64,000 bases of DNA from Photobacterium halotolerans DSM 18316 (GTDB lineage Bacteria; Pseudomonadota; Gammaproteobacteria; Enterobacterales; Vibrionaceae), in the NCBI RefSeq assembly GCF_000425165.1, contig NZ_AULG01000015.1, positions 62,001 to 126,000 of the forward strand, given 5' to 3'. Below are positions 8,129 to 17,438 of this stretch, piece by piece. The notes beneath the pieces are model-generated. The model did not search any database. It was not told the origin of the DNA and saw nothing but the letters and a program-made list of their open reading frames with translations. The translations under genes and the position numbers were made by a program. Positions within the stretch are counted from its first letter, which is position 1; each line of letters begins with the position of its first letter.

Positions 8129-9166
8129 TTACACCGTGACTCCGGCATCGGCGAAGCTGGCCATGTTATTGTAAAATTCAGCACTGGCACGAAGCAGAGG
8201 GTAGGCCAGTGCCGCACCTGTTCCTTCACCCAGACGCAAGCCTAAATCCAGCATAGGTTGAGCTTCGAGAAGGGCTAACACTTTTTGATGTCCTTGCTCT
8301 TCAGAACGGTGCGCAAAAATCATCACATCCCGCGCTTCCGGCTTGAGCAATGTGGCAATATAAGCGGCGATTGAAACGATAAAGCCATCCACCAGAACAG
8401 GCACGCGTTGGTCACTGGCGGCCAAAAACGCACCGACCATCTGAACGATTTCAAAACCGCCCAGCTCTGCGAGTGCACGTAATGGACCTGGTTCACCGCT
8501 TTCATTGTATCTGGCAACACCCTGACGAATCAGACTGATCTTGTTGCCCAGCTGGGCGTCGCTGATCCCTGTGCCTTTACCCACGCAATAGGCCGCATCC
8601 GTGGTACTGAGTGCCGACAGTAAGGCGGAAGAGCTGCTGGTATTGGCAATGCCCATTTCTCCGAACATCAGCAGATTACAGCCCGCTGCTATGGTCTGTT
8701 TTGCAATCGCACTGCCCAACTCCAGCCCCTCGGCAACCTGCTGCTGACTCATGGCGGCTTTCTGGGCGAGGTTATGTGTTCCGGCACCCAAACGCTGGAC
8801 GATGAAATCAGGATGATCGGTTTCCACTGGTAGCAGAATGCCGCAATCAATGACTTTCAGATCAATGTTGTTAATGCGGCAGAACTGATTGATAGCCGCA
8901 CCGCCGGCAAGGAAATTGAGCACCATTTGCTGGGTTACTTCGCTGGGGGCAATACTGACGCCTTCTTTGGCAATGCCATGATCGCCGGCAAACAGCAGCA
9001 TGGTGGGCTGAGTTAAGGAAATTTGAGAAACCGCCTCTTTCTGCCCCTGACTTTGTAATAAAGCAAGCTGGTGGGCTGTGGTTTCGAGTTGCCCCAACGC
9101 GCCCAGAGGCTTGGTTTTGTTATCTATGCGTTCCTGAATGACTGATGCGTGGCGAGTGTCTAACAT
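8129..9166 (-). CDS. cobT: Nicotinate-nucleotide--dimethylbenzimidazole phosphoribosyltransferase
   Basis: 345 residues from the ATG at 9166 ([28 protein letters not shown]); GGAG lies about 12 bases upstream. A GTG at 9235 would add 23 residues without a good ribosome site. Family blocks include [40 protein letters not shown] and [12 protein letters not shown]; the last carries the catalytic Glu region near the C-terminus. It makes alpha-ribazole-5'-phosphate from dimethylbenzimidazole and nicotinate mononucleotide. It is the first gene of the four-gene cob operon. I looked for a cobalamin riboswitch in the 245 bases upstream and saw none of its conserved boxes. Confidence 0.95.
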   Translation of the reverse strand: MLDTRHASVIQERIDNKTKPLGALGQLETTAHQLALLQSQGQKEAVSQISLTQPTMLLFAGDHGIAKEGVSIAPSEVTQQMVLNFLAGGAAINQFCRINNIDLKVIDCGILLPVETDHPDFIVQRLGAGTHNLAQKAAMSQQQVAEGLELGSAIAKQTIAAGCNLLMFGEMGIANTSSSSALLSALSTTDAAYCVGKGTGISDAQLGNKISLIRQGVARYNESGEPGPLRALAELGGFEIVQMVGAFLAASDQRVPVLVDGFIVSIAAYIATLLKPEARDVMIFAHRSEEQGHQKVLALLEAQPMLDLGLRLGEGTGAALAYPLLRASAEFYNNMASFADAGVTV

Positions 9167-9372
9167 GATTTCTAACGCTCCGGTTAAGTGTTTTCCATAA
9201 TCACTGTATTGCAGTTTACTCGCCAGTGGGGCCACTATCCAGTGAAAGCAAAGTGTTTGATATTGTTACGCCAAAATGACAGGAACAGAGAATGGAATTT
9301 GCAGGAGAGCTCAAATTTTTGGGCGGGACGGTTCTTATCTTAAAAGAAGGCACTGCTTTGTCAGTTATTCAC

Positions 9373-9403
9373 ATCACAGGCCAGATAATACCTGGCCTGT
9401 GAT
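9373..9403. terminator. Strong hairpin downstream of the amine oxidase gene
   Basis: ATCACAGGCCAG and CTGGCCTGTGAT form a perfect 12-base-pair stem around a seven-base loop. It starts nine bases past the oxidase stop. There is no T-run on the minus strand, so termination efficiency is uncertain. Confidence 0.6.
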
Positions 9404-9411
9404 TCATTTCT

Positions 9412-11037
9412 TTACGCCTTGAGCTGAACGTCCAGTTTCGCCAGCATAAGCTGTGCGGTCTGCAGAGCGCCTTCGACCCATCCCTGGCTGTGGGAGTAGG
9501 CCTCGCCACAGATATAAAGGTGAGTATTCGCTAATGGCTGGACGATGTTATTGGCCACATCATCACTTTGCACACCAATATTCCAGCTGTTCCAGCCGCC
9601 GCCATACGGGTCATCAGCCCAGTCACGAAATGCCGCCTGAAGCGGCAGTGTTTGCGCCTCATCTGTGGCAGACACATTATGCATCAGGTTAACCTGGCGG
9701 GTGACTTCCGCAATCATAGACGCAGGTGCCTGATGCGCTTCCCATTGCGGATCGACATTTTGCTGTTTCAACAGACGCCCGGTAAAGGCCTTGTGTTCTG
9801 GTAAGGGCAGGACTTCCAGCTGTTGTTTCCATGCCAGGCCACGTTTTTGTCTGTAGCCATCCCAGAACCCCACATTGACGCCGTCATCATAACTTGCCAT
9901 CAGGATTGCCGGGCCGTGTAACGCAGGCTGCCCCTCGTCGGTTGGCCAGTAATAGGTTTGCCGCACGGGCATGTCAGTTACGCTGCGTCCTGCTTCAATG
10001 CCGGATTGCTCAACCCACCAGGGGGACGCGTAAGTGGTAAATAATTTAAACAGCGGCCTTGGCGTAACACTGCCGGTTAAGGCTTTTACTTCTGGTTGCT
10101 GCAAAACAGGACAATTTGGTTCCAGTAAGTCGATGGCGCGTCTTGGCATAGCAAGCACAACATGCGTGGCTGTACACTGGATAGCATTGTATGCCGTGTC
10201 CGCCAATTCACTGGTGAAATTGAGGCTAAATACACCGTTAACCTGTTCAAAGCCAGACAGTTTGTGGCCGAGTAACAGCTCGCCACCAATCGCCTGAAGT
10301 TCTCTGGCCAGCGCTAATGGTACTGACTGGAAGCCTTGTTTAAAGCCGAGGTATTCGACACCATCACCGAAATCTGTCAGAAACCAGGGGATGGCATCGG
10401 CGGCATTCCAGTTAGACAAAGTAGAATTGTAGCCACCGGCATCGCGGCAGTAACTGTAGTCTTCGCTGCTCATGACAACTTGCAGAACATTCCAAAAGCC
10501 TTGTTCGTACAGCATTTTGCCATTGAATTCCGCATTCATAGCCATTTCACGGCGCTGTTGTTCAGTAAGATCAATGGCGGTAATGCCGGGAACGATTTTA
10601 TCGAATGCCTCAATAACCAAAGCGCCGGGTGTTTTACCGAAAGCGTCAGGACTGTAGTTGTATGGCACAGCATGCGGGTTATTTTGATAATCCCAGAGCC
10701 GGAGCCGTACATCGCGTAAATAGGCGATATTGGCCGGCGTATCGACCGGGAAAGGGTAGGTTTCAATAGGATCTGGCAGAGAGGCAAACTGGTTGATTTC
10801 ATCCAATAATGCGTGGATGAGTGGTTGCCGTTTTACATCCAGAATGCGCATGCCGCCCAGCTCAGCGACCATGTTATTGACATCCGGCGCCTTGACCGAC
10901 AGTAAACGGCCACCGACGCGATCGCTGCCTTCAAAAACAGCAATGCGCTTACCGGGGAAGTTCTTTTTTAACTGCCAGGCGCTGTAAACGCCTGAGACGC
11001 CAGCGCCAATAATGGCGACATCATAATGTTCACTCAT
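9412..11037 (-). CDS. FAD-dependent L-amino-acid / monoamine oxidase
   Basis: 541 residues. The dinucleotide-binding motif IIGAGVSGVYSAW (about residues 9-21) and the following DRVGGRLLSV define the flavin amine oxidase superfamily. The C-terminal FAD-contacting segment LYICGEAYSHSQGWVEGALQTAQ matches L-amino-acid oxidases. There is no signal peptide, so it should be cytoplasmic. Such enzymes make a 2-oxo (or imino) acid, ammonia and hydrogen peroxide; the substrate amino acid cannot be read from the sequence. AAGGAA precedes the ATG. The gene begins 32 bases after the TPP enzyme gene on the same strand, so the two probably form an operon. Confidence 0.85.
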   Translation of the reverse strand: MSEHYDVAIIGAGVSGVYSAWQLKKNFPGKRIAVFEGSDRVGGRLLSVKAPDVNNMVAELGGMRILDVKRQPLIHALLDEINQFASLPDPIETYPFPVDTPANIAYLRDVRLRLWDYQNNPHAVPYNYSPDAFGKTPGALVIEAFDKIVPGITAIDLTEQQRREMAMNAEFNGKMLYEQGFWNVLQVVMSSEDYSYCRDAGGYNSTLSNWNAADAIPWFLTDFGDGVEYLGFKQGFQSVPLALARELQAIGGELLLGHKLSGFEQVNGVFSLNFTSELADTAYNAIQCTATHVVLAMPRRAIDLLEPNCPVLQQPEVKALTGSVTPRPLFKLFTTYASPWWVEQSGIEAGRSVTDMPVRQTYYWPTDEGQPALHGPAILMASYDDGVNVGFWDGYRQKRGLAWKQQLEVLPLPEHKAFTGRLLKQQNVDPQWEAHQAPASMIAEVTRQVNLMHNVSATDEAQTLPLQAAFRDWADDPYGGGWNSWNIGVQSDDVANNIVQPLANTHLYICGEAYSHSQGWVEGALQTAQLMLAKLDVQLKA

Positions 11038-11069
11038 ATTACTTTTCCTTGTGGGCAGAATGGGGTCGA

Positions 11070-13019
11070 TCAGGCCAGAGTGCTGACATGATCCGGGTTG
11101 ATTTCATCCAGAAGATCCTTGTGGAAATAGTTCAAAGGCGGACGTCGATACGTCGGTGATGTTTTGAGCGGCCCCCCGCTTTGTTGTACTGCGGCTGGAT
11201 CGCGCTCAGTCCGGATGTCCAGCACATAAGGTTTGTTTTCATTCAGTACGTAGTGAATCGCTTGCTGTAAAGCGGCATTCAGTTCGCCTGTTTTTTCGAC
11301 CACTTGCCCCTGAATGTCCGCACCCATGGCATTGGCAATCTGATGGAAATTGAGCTGAGGATGCTGCAACGACAGATAATCAACGTCGTAATTGTGGTAA
11401 CTGGTTGGGTCGGCAGGGTCGCGCTCTACAGGCTTTTTCTTTGGCTCCCAGCCATAAGAGCCAATCACCTCTTCGAGGCCATTTTGCAAGGTATGGTATT
11501 CCCGGTTGTTGGTGATGATGTACAACACAGCGAGCTGATATTTGGCGGCACTCCACCACACTTGCGGGTAAAACAGGGACGAACCATCACCGACCGCATT
11601 GATCACCAGTTTGGGGGTGACACCCTGAATCGCGGTGGGTTGAATTTTAATACCCAGCGATGCGGGCATTGACCAGCCGAGTGAACCGCCTGATACGCAG
11701 TAGTAGCTTACCGGCTTACTCATTTCCTGATTCAGCGGCATCAGGTATTGAAAGCTTGGGCTGTCAGACACGGCCTCATGCACATAGACAAACTCGTTCG
11801 CCAGCCCTTGTTGGGTAATGGCCTGAGATAAATAGTGCGGGATCAGTGCCGGGTTAATGGTACCTGAAGCGTCTTGCTGGGCTTGCTGTAAATACGCATC
11901 CCAGTCCTGACGGCGCTGTTCGCAAAGCTTGCTCAATAACTGATTGCGGGCGTCCCTTTCGCGCTGCATGTCACCGGAAACAGGCAATTCGGCCATGACT
12001 TGATTCAGTTTTTCCAGGCTGGCTCTGATCCCACCCAGCACGGCATGGCTGCCATAGTAGTTTTTACCTATGTCCCAGGTATTATTTGAAAGGTACAAAA
12101 TGTCCACAGACGTCGGGATTAGCGGCCCATCCGCATAATTAAACACAGTAACCTGGGCCTGATTACTGTAGCCCACCCAAAAAGCCACATCATGTTGTTG
12201 ATAGATGGCTTGCAGCATGGCCTGATTACCCGGCAGCTCTCCCTGCCAGTGATAATCATCGTTCGGGAAGTTTGCCAAACTACTGAAGGTCTGCAACGCC
12301 ACAGGCGCACCAACAGTTTGTGCTAATACTTGCAACTGTTCTGCGGCATTGTCGTACCCGACACCATCACCGGCAATGATGATAGGGTTTTTGGCCTGCG
12401 CAAAGCGCTCAGCCAAACGCTTTATTTCATCCGGATCACCGGCGAAATTGGTGGGAATACGAGTAATACCCGGCAGCTTTTCAGGCAGTTTCGGCAAGGG
12501 TTTTGCCATCATGAATTCCCAGGGAATAGATATGAAGACCGGGCCACAAGCCGGGGCCTTGGCTTCTTTGAAGGCTCTTTGCAGTACCAGTGGGAATTCG
12601 TAAGGTGTGCGCAGTTCGTGCGACCACTTACAATACTGGCTGGCTAACTCTTTGATGTTGGACGAAAGCAGAGGTTCTTGCGTGACCAGCTCGTTTTGTT
12701 GCTGGCAGCAGAGAATAACCAGCGGCGTGTGAGAGCGATAAGCGTTGAACAGGTTGCCGATACCGTGTGCGATGCCTGGGGTGATGTGAACGACCAGCAC
12801 TCCGGGTTCACCCGTCATGCGTGCCGCGCCCATGGCCGCACCCATAGCAATGTTTTCGTGTAAACATTCGACATACTCCACATTATTTTCGGCATAGGAG
12901 GTGCCATCGATAATGGGAATTTCATTGGTACCAGGAACGCCAAAAATTTGGCGGATATTGAGTTGGTTGAGCGCATCGTATAAATAATCGCGCATGACGC
13001 GCGGGGGCATGTCAGACAT
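11070..13019 (-). CDS. Thiamine diphosphate-dependent enzyme, 2-oxoacid decarboxylase / acetolactate synthase-like
   Basis: 649 residues, with the three-domain layout of the family. The N-terminal Pyr domain contains IFGVPGTNEIPIIDG and the activating glutamate in ECLHENIAMGAAMGAAR (about residue 53). The middle domain contains the segment IIAGDGVGYDNAAEQLQVLA. The PP domain has the ThDP motif beginning NAVGDGSSLFYPQVWW and ending in Asn-Asn about 28 residues later. Relatives include benzoylformate, phenylpyruvate and indolepyruvate decarboxylases and carboligases. Downstream of it sits an amino-acid oxidase, so the natural proposal is oxidation of an amino acid to a 2-oxoacid followed by decarboxylation or carboligation. 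AAGGAT precedes the ATG. Confidence 0.85.
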   Translation of the reverse strand: MSDMPPRVMRDYLYDALNQLNIRQIFGVPGTNEIPIIDGTSYAENNVEYVECLHENIAMGAAMGAARMTGEPGVLVVHITPGIAHGIGNLFNAYRSHTPLVILCCQQQNELVTQEPLLSSNIKELASQYCKWSHELRTPYEFPLVLQRAFKEAKAPACGPVFISIPWEFMMAKPLPKLPEKLPGITRIPTNFAGDPDEIKRLAERFAQAKNPIIIAGDGVGYDNAAEQLQVLAQTVGAPVALQTFSSLANFPNDDYHWQGELPGNQAMLQAIYQQHDVAFWVGYSNQAQVTVFNYADGPLIPTSVDILYLSNNTWDIGKNYYGSHAVLGGIRASLEKLNQVMAELPVSGDMQRERDARNQLLSKLCEQRRQDWDAYLQQAQQDASGTINPALIPHYLSQAITQQGLANEFVYVHEAVSDSPSFQYLMPLNQEMSKPVSYYCVSGGSLGWSMPASLGIKIQPTAIQGVTPKLVINAVGDGSSLFYPQVWWSAAKYQLAVLYIITNNREYHTLQNGLEEVIGSYGWEPKKKPVERDPADPTSYHNYDVDYLSLQHPQLNFHQIANAMGADIQGQVVEKTGELNAALQQAIHYVLNENKPYVLDIRTERDPAAVQQSGGPLKTSPTYRRPPLNYFHKDLLDEINPDHVSTLA

Positions 13020-13711
13020 GACTTATCCTTGTTGATAAAGGGTACAGCTCTCTCCCTGTTAATGAGATGTAATCGGAACGTTACTTTTTGGTATTTCGAC
13101 ATTAGTTCAGGGTTGAGTGTTCTTCAAACTTATTGGTTAAGTTTTAAGGTGTGTCTGAGAAATATTTTAATTGATTTAAATGTCATTAAAATTCTGGCGC
13201 AAGGAGAAAGTTTTTCAGATGAGGGGATTTGGTAGATTATTGTTCCAAAGATGATCAATTACTTCTGATTTCTTTGATTTATAAGTTAATCATGTGGGAG
13301 AGATTATTATCAGTATTAATAAACAATTAATTTATTGTTTTTGCTTGTTATTGAGAAATGTTGTCAGGTGTTTTTTATGGTAATTACATCACCAGTTGGT
13401 GAGGCGAATATGAGACTTAACGAAAATATTATTGTGACAGGATACAGCGACCTTTAAAATTAATGGAATAGCTATTAGATCTTCTTCATCATAAATCTTG
13501 ATAAAATACAGAGCTTGCATCTTAACTAATTAAAATAAGTCCCTTTTAAATTAGCTGTTATATTTTTTGGCAATCTCATCTGGTGGTGTATTTGTCATTT
13601 TGAAGGTATAACTACTTTGGTATCAGTTTGAACCGCCTGGTGAAAGGCGGTCCTTAATTGAAACCCTATACGCAGATGCTGCGGACAAGCACCTGCGTAT
13701 TAAGGAGGGAG
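13020..13711. other. AT-rich 690-base intergenic region
   Basis: No convincing gene is present on either strand; the few short frames lack ribosome sites. The right end holds two hairpins downstream of the DUF4168 gene (ACCGCC/GGCGGT at 13632-13651 and ATACGCAG/CTGCGTAT at 13668-13700), which probably terminate it. The left end must hold the promoter of the TPP enzyme operon. Confidence 0.5.
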
Positions 13712-14095
13712 TTACTGCAGTTTGGCCATCCGCTCGCGCAGTTTTACATCGTTTTGCAAAGCATTGGCAATCTGGTTGTAGTTCTCTACAGACAGACCAG
13801 CATCTTCAACAGCTTTCACCATTTGCTCACTGGCCTGTTGCTGAATCATCTGTGCCGTTTCCTGATTAATATCACCGTTCAATCTTGTGATTGCCTCTTG
13901 ACGGATGGCATTGACTGACTCATAGGCATTGGCGAAATCAACCAACTCTTTATCTGTGACATTGAGATTAGGCTGCGTTTTTTGCGCTGAGGTTTGAGCC
14001 TGAGCCTGGGTTTGCCCTTCAGCTGCTATTGCTGGTGTTGCAGACACAGTGAGACCGATAGCAGTGAATAATGCGACGAGTGTGATCTTACGCAT
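13712..14095 (-). CDS. Periplasmic DUF4168 protein
   Basis: 127 residues. A clear signal peptide (MRKITLVALFTAIGLTVSATPAIA, cleavage after about residue 24) is followed by a Gln/Ala-rich linker and then a helical DUF4168 domain (ELVDFANAYESVNAIRQEAITRLN...). DUF4168 proteins are small exported helical proteins of unknown function. AAGGAG lies eight bases before the ATG. A well-spaced -24/-12 element sits 46-60 bases upstream, and a sigma54 activator with its kinase is encoded divergently, so this gene is the obvious target of that system. Confidence 0.8.
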   Translation of the reverse strand: MRKITLVALFTAIGLTVSATPAIAAEGQTQAQAQTSAQKTQPNLNVTDKELVDFANAYESVNAIRQEAITRLNGDINQETAQMIQQQASEQMVKAVEDAGLSVENYNQIANALQNDVKLRERMAKLQ

Positions 14096-14140
14096 AAATG
14101 AATGCTCCTTTTTCTACGGTTAAAAATCTCCTTTAAGTAG

Positions 14141-14157
14141 AGCAATGATCTTGCCAA
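14141..14157 (-). promoter_or_regulatory. Sigma54 (-24/-12) promoter of the DUF4168 gene
   Basis: On the minus strand the sequence reads TTGGCAAGATCATTGCT. The GG (14155-14154) and GC (14143-14142) doublets are exactly ten bases apart, as required, and it matches the TGGCAC-N5-TTGC consensus at all but one core position. The predicted start near 14131 leaves a leader of about 36 bases. Confidence 0.75.
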
Positions 14158-14230
14158 CTTATAGCTATGTTTTTATCTATTTGATTTATGTTGAAAAAAT
14201 TAAGTGGCGAGATGAATTTGGACAAAACGG

Positions 14231-14284
14231 ACATGGTGTTGTGTTTCTTTTTGTCACACTATAACATGGTGTTTGTGACAAAAA
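14231..14284. promoter_or_regulatory. Repeats that could be enhancer sites for the sigma54 activator
   Basis: An 11-base perfect inverted repeat, TTTTTGTCACA (14248-14258) and TGTGACAAAAA (14274-14284), is interlaced with a direct repeat ACATGGTGTT (14231-14240 and 14264-14273, 33 bases apart). The centre is about 135 bases upstream of the predicted DUF4168 start, the usual place for activator sites. It may equally belong to the kinase promoter. Confidence 0.5.
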
Positions 14285-14354
14285 GATACACATTCGCTGT
14301 GCCTGGATAAGACAATACAGAGCGGAGTGACGGCACTACTTCAAAGGAGAATCC

Positions 14355-15806
14355 ATGGCCAGAATAAGTAAGATGTCTCTATCGATGCGTATGTTATTGC
14401 TGGTTTTTCTTCCTTTGTGGGGGCTTTCTGCCGCATCGATTGGTATTGGTACGTATTATGTTGTTGAGCAGCAGACACGCAAACTGAAAGATGACATCAA
14501 GTTAATCGCTCGCGCAATTCGTGTGCCTATCGGTGAAGCTATTGAACAAGGCGACCTGGCTACCGTTCAACGGACACTGGATGCTGTATTTACCTTAGGG
14601 CAGGTATATGGTGCATCTGTTTATAACAAAGAGGGTGAACGAGTAGCGGCGGCCGGCATTGCTCGTATTGATACGGAAGACAGCCCAATAGCGGAAAAGC
14701 TGCTTGAGGTAGGTCGTGATAGTAACGCTTATCAACGCCAGGCAGGACGAAAAGTGTATTCTCATTTTGTCCCGGTTACTGACGAAGGTGGGCAGATCTC
14801 CAGCTTGGTTGAAGTCACCCGGCGGGCCAGTGATTTTTCTGCCTCTATCGACCGTCTTTCTTATTGGGCGTGGGGGATTTGGGGGTTGCTCGGGTTGCTG
14901 ACTTTAGTCATTGTGCAGTTGGGACACCGCCAGGCTGTTGGACGAGACGTGTCTCAGCTGACACAAATGATGGCCGATATAGGACGAGGGCAATTGGGTC
15001 TGCGGGCTCCTCAGTCGGGAACTTATGAGCTGGCTGCGATTTCTCAGGCACTGAATCGTATGTTAGATGATATGGTTACTGCACAGGCTGAAATTGCTGC
15101 CCACCAAGCCCATGAGACATCACTCAATCAACGGTTGGAACGCAATGAACGGATGGCTACTCTGGGTCGCTTCGTCAGTGGTATCGCCCATGAACTGGGA
15201 GCGCCGCTCAATGTTATTGATGGCAGAGCCAGACGTCTGTCTCGTTCAGTTGAAGGCGACGCGCCTCAATACGAACTGACGGCAATTCGCGGCCAGGTTC
15301 ACCGACTCACTCGTATTGTTCGTCAATTACTCGATTTCTCTCGCACGAGTAGTCAGAAACAAAGCACTCAGCTAAAGAGTCTGATTACGCACGCGATTGA
15401 CTCATTACGACACGAACAGACGGATAATCCCCCTCTGATAGCAGTGAATGTTCCAGACATGAAATATGTCTGTATTGATCCAGACCTCTTTGAATTAGCA
15501 ATAATTAACTTGCTACGTAATGCCTGTCAGGCAGCCACTGAACGGGTGGGGATTGACTATCTGGAGGAAGCTGGGGGCTGGAGCCTGTTAATTTGGGATG
15601 ATGGCCGCGGTATTCCTCCGGAGATGGATCTGCAGCAGTTGGTTGAGCCTTTTTTTACAACTAAACCCAAAGGTCAAGGCACCGGACTTGGGCTGGCCAT
15701 TGCTCATAACGTGGTTAACGATCACGGTGGAGAATTATCTCTCAGCCGATCTCAGCAAGGAGGGGTGCTAGTGTCATTACATTTTTCTAAGGATGCTTGC
15801 GCATGA
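14355..15806 (+). CDS. Membrane sensor histidine kinase of an NtrB/NtrC-type pair
   Basis: 483 residues. The first membrane helix (about 10-32) and second helix (about 168-190) enclose a periplasmic sensor domain of roughly 135 residues, followed by HAMP and a possible coiled coil. The phosphoacceptor is His279 in GIAHELGAPLN. The ATPase domain has NLLRNACQAA (N box), WDDGRGIP (G1) and GTGLGLAIAHNVV (G2). AAAGGAG precedes the ATG at 14355. The stop overlaps the start of the response regulator (ATGA at 15803-15806), so the two are co-translated. The signal is unknown; the periplasmic domain together with the exported DUF4168 target suggest an envelope stimulus. Confidence 0.9.
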   Translation: MARISKMSLSMRMLLLVFLPLWGLSAASIGIGTYYVVEQQTRKLKDDIKLIARAIRVPIGEAIEQGDLATVQRTLDAVFTLGQVYGASVYNKEGERVAAAGIARIDTEDSPIAEKLLEVGRDSNAYQRQAGRKVYSHFVPVTDEGGQISSLVEVTRRASDFSASIDRLSYWAWGIWGLLGLLTLVIVQLGHRQAVGRDVSQLTQMMADIGRGQLGLRAPQSGTYELAAISQALNRMLDDMVTAQAEIAAHQAHETSLNQRLERNERMATLGRFVSGIAHELGAPLNVIDGRARRLSRSVEGDAPQYELTAIRGQVHRLTRIVRQLLDFSRTSSQKQSTQLKSLITHAIDSLRHEQTDNPPLIAVNVPDMKYVCIDPDLFELAIINLLRNACQAATERVGIDYLEEAGGWSLLIWDDGRGIPPEMDLQQLVEPFFTTKPKGQGTGLGLAIAHNVVNDHGGELSLSRSQQGGVLVSLHFSKDACA

Positions 15807-17128
15807 ATATTTTATTAGTCGAAGATGATTCCGACTTGGCTGAATTGCTATGTGAGGAGCTGGAAGGTGAAGGGTACCAAGTGGTTACCGTGCATTCAGC
15901 CGAAGCTGCTTCTGCCCAGCTCGGCGAATTATCACCAGATTTAGTTATCTCTGATTTGCGCTTGCCCGGTCGTAACGGCATTACGCTCATACCAGAAGTC
16001 AAAGCCATGAACCCAGCCCCTGCCATTTTGTTGATCACGGCTTTTGGTACGGTTAATCAGGCAGTTGATGCGCTTAAGGCTGGTGCCGATGACTTCCTGA
16101 CTAAACCTTTTGATATGGATCACTGTTTACTTACAGTACGCCGTTTGCTTGAACACCGAAAGCTCAAAGCGCGTATTGCCGGTGAGCAGTTTCACGGTAT
16201 GTTAGGTGAAAGCTCAGCGATGCAGACGCTGTTCAAAACTATTCGCAGGATAGCCAGAGCAGACGGGCCGGTTTTAATTTTGGGAGAAAGCGGCACGGGA
16301 AAAGAATTAGTTGCTAAAGCTATTCATCAGGAAAGTGACCGTCAAAAAGGCCCGTTTCTTGCGGTTAACTGTGCCGGTATACCAAATGAGTTACTTGAAA
16401 GTGAGTTTTTTGGTCATGCTGCCGGCGCTTATACTGGCGCGAATAAAGCGCGCTTAGGTTTGCTACGAGAGGTTAATGGCGGGACACTTTTATTGGATGA
16501 AATAGGTGAAATGCCTCTTGCTCTTCAGGCTAAATTATTACGTGTATTGCAAGAAGGAACGATTCGCCCGGTAGGAACGGATAAAGAAATTAAAGTTGAT
16601 GTCCGCATTGTTACTGCAACGCATAGAAATTTAGAAACTCTAATGACGGAAGGATTGTTCCGTGAAGATTTGTTTTTTCGCTTGGAGACTTTTACTTTGT
16701 CCGTTCCACCTCTGCGAGAGCGAGGAGATGATATCGCACTGCTGACTCGACATTTTCTGGCACAGCAACAGCAAGCGGGTAAAACCAAAGCGCGTCAGCT
16801 AAGCCATACTACCTGGAAAGAACTGCTGAATTACAGCTTTCCCGGCAATGTACGTGAGTTACAAAACGCCATAGAGCGTGCTGCAATTTACTGCGAGGGT
16901 GAAGAGGTTTTACCACAGCATCTTCCGCAACGGTTACGTCAACAGCAATATAAAGCGATGGAGAACATTTTCTATCACTTATCGTCAGATGCATTACCTT
17001 CACTTTCGCATGTCCAGCAAGATTATGTTCGCTATGTGCTGGACAAGACTCAGGGAAATAAAGCGCATGCAGCTGAAATTCTTGGTGTTACCCGGCGAAC
17101 GCTTTATCGCTGGTTAGATGAAGGTTGA
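15803..17128 (+). CDS. Sigma54-dependent response regulator, NtrC family
   Basis: 441 residues from the ATG at 15803, which overlaps the kinase stop and has AAGGA upstream. The receiver domain carries EDD (7-9) and the phosphorylation site Asp51 (LVISDLRLPG). The AAA+ domain has Walker A GESGTGKELVAKAIH, the sigma54-contacting loop GAYTGA (Tyr in place of Phe, a common variant), and Walker B GGTLLLDEIGEMPL. The C-terminus ends in a Fis-type helix-turn-helix, AHAAEILGVTRRTLYRWL. By family it oligomerises on upstream sites and remodels sigma54 polymerase; the divergent DUF4168 promoter is the nearest target. Confidence 0.95.
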   Translation: MNILLVEDDSDLAELLCEELEGEGYQVVTVHSAEAASAQLGELSPDLVISDLRLPGRNGITLIPEVKAMNPAPAILLITAFGTVNQAVDALKAGADDFLTKPFDMDHCLLTVRRLLEHRKLKARIAGEQFHGMLGESSAMQTLFKTIRRIARADGPVLILGESGTGKELVAKAIHQESDRQKGPFLAVNCAGIPNELLESEFFGHAAGAYTGANKARLGLLREVNGGTLLLDEIGEMPLALQAKLLRVLQEGTIRPVGTDKEIKVDVRIVTATHRNLETLMTEGLFREDLFFRLETFTLSVPPLRERGDDIALLTRHFLAQQQQAGKTKARQLSHTTWKELLNYSFPGNVRELQNAIERAAIYCEGEEVLPQHLPQRLRQQQYKAMENIFYHLSSDALPSLSHVQQDYVRYVLDKTQGNKAHAAEILGVTRRTLYRWLDEG

Positions 17129-17437
17129 TTGCCGGCCTCCTGTTTCCAGGAGGATTCATCTGTGGGCGGTTCAGATTGCGTTAGTGAGGCAATCACAGAG
17201 GTGGCGCATCGTGAACCGTGCTCGACAATCAGATCCAGAGCGCTGGTAAATAAGAAGTTGCCGTTAGTAATTTCACCCAAGGCGAAAATGCTGGCATGTG
17301 CGAATCCTTTTTTTCTCAATGACAAAAATCACAACATCCTGATTGGGTTGATAATTCCAGTGACGAGTAAAAGCATCAAGAAAGGCCAGTGATGATGCGC
17401 CGCCGCCGACAAGGGTTAAGGTGATCCGTTTCATCAT
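17104..17437 (-). pseudogene. Remnant of a FAD/NAD(P)-binding oxidoreductase gene
   Basis: The ATG at 17437 (GAGGA five bases upstream, one base after the exporter stop) starts MMKRITLTLVGGGASSLAFLDAF, a normal dinucleotide-binding N-terminus. After about 45 codons the frame breaks at a seven-base homopolymer (17308-17314). The next frame then reads FAHASIFALGEITNGNFLFTSALDLIVEHG, which resembles the C-terminal end of FAD/NAD(P)-binding proteins. The whole middle of a protein normally several hundred residues long is missing, so an internal deletion plus a frameshift is the best reading. The tail overlaps the end of the response regulator gene. It was probably the third gene of the ATP-grasp/MFS operon. 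Confidence 0.65.
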
Positions 17438-17438
17438 T

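Noticed and set aside
9167..9411. Cobalamin riboswitch before cobT
   Set aside because: The conserved B12-box and core elements are not visible in the 245 bases between the oxidase stop and cobT.
13029..13235. Plus-strand frame of 68 codons in the AT-rich gap
   Set aside because: It begins inside the ribosome-site region of the ThDP enzyme gene, has no ribosome site of its own and no family features.
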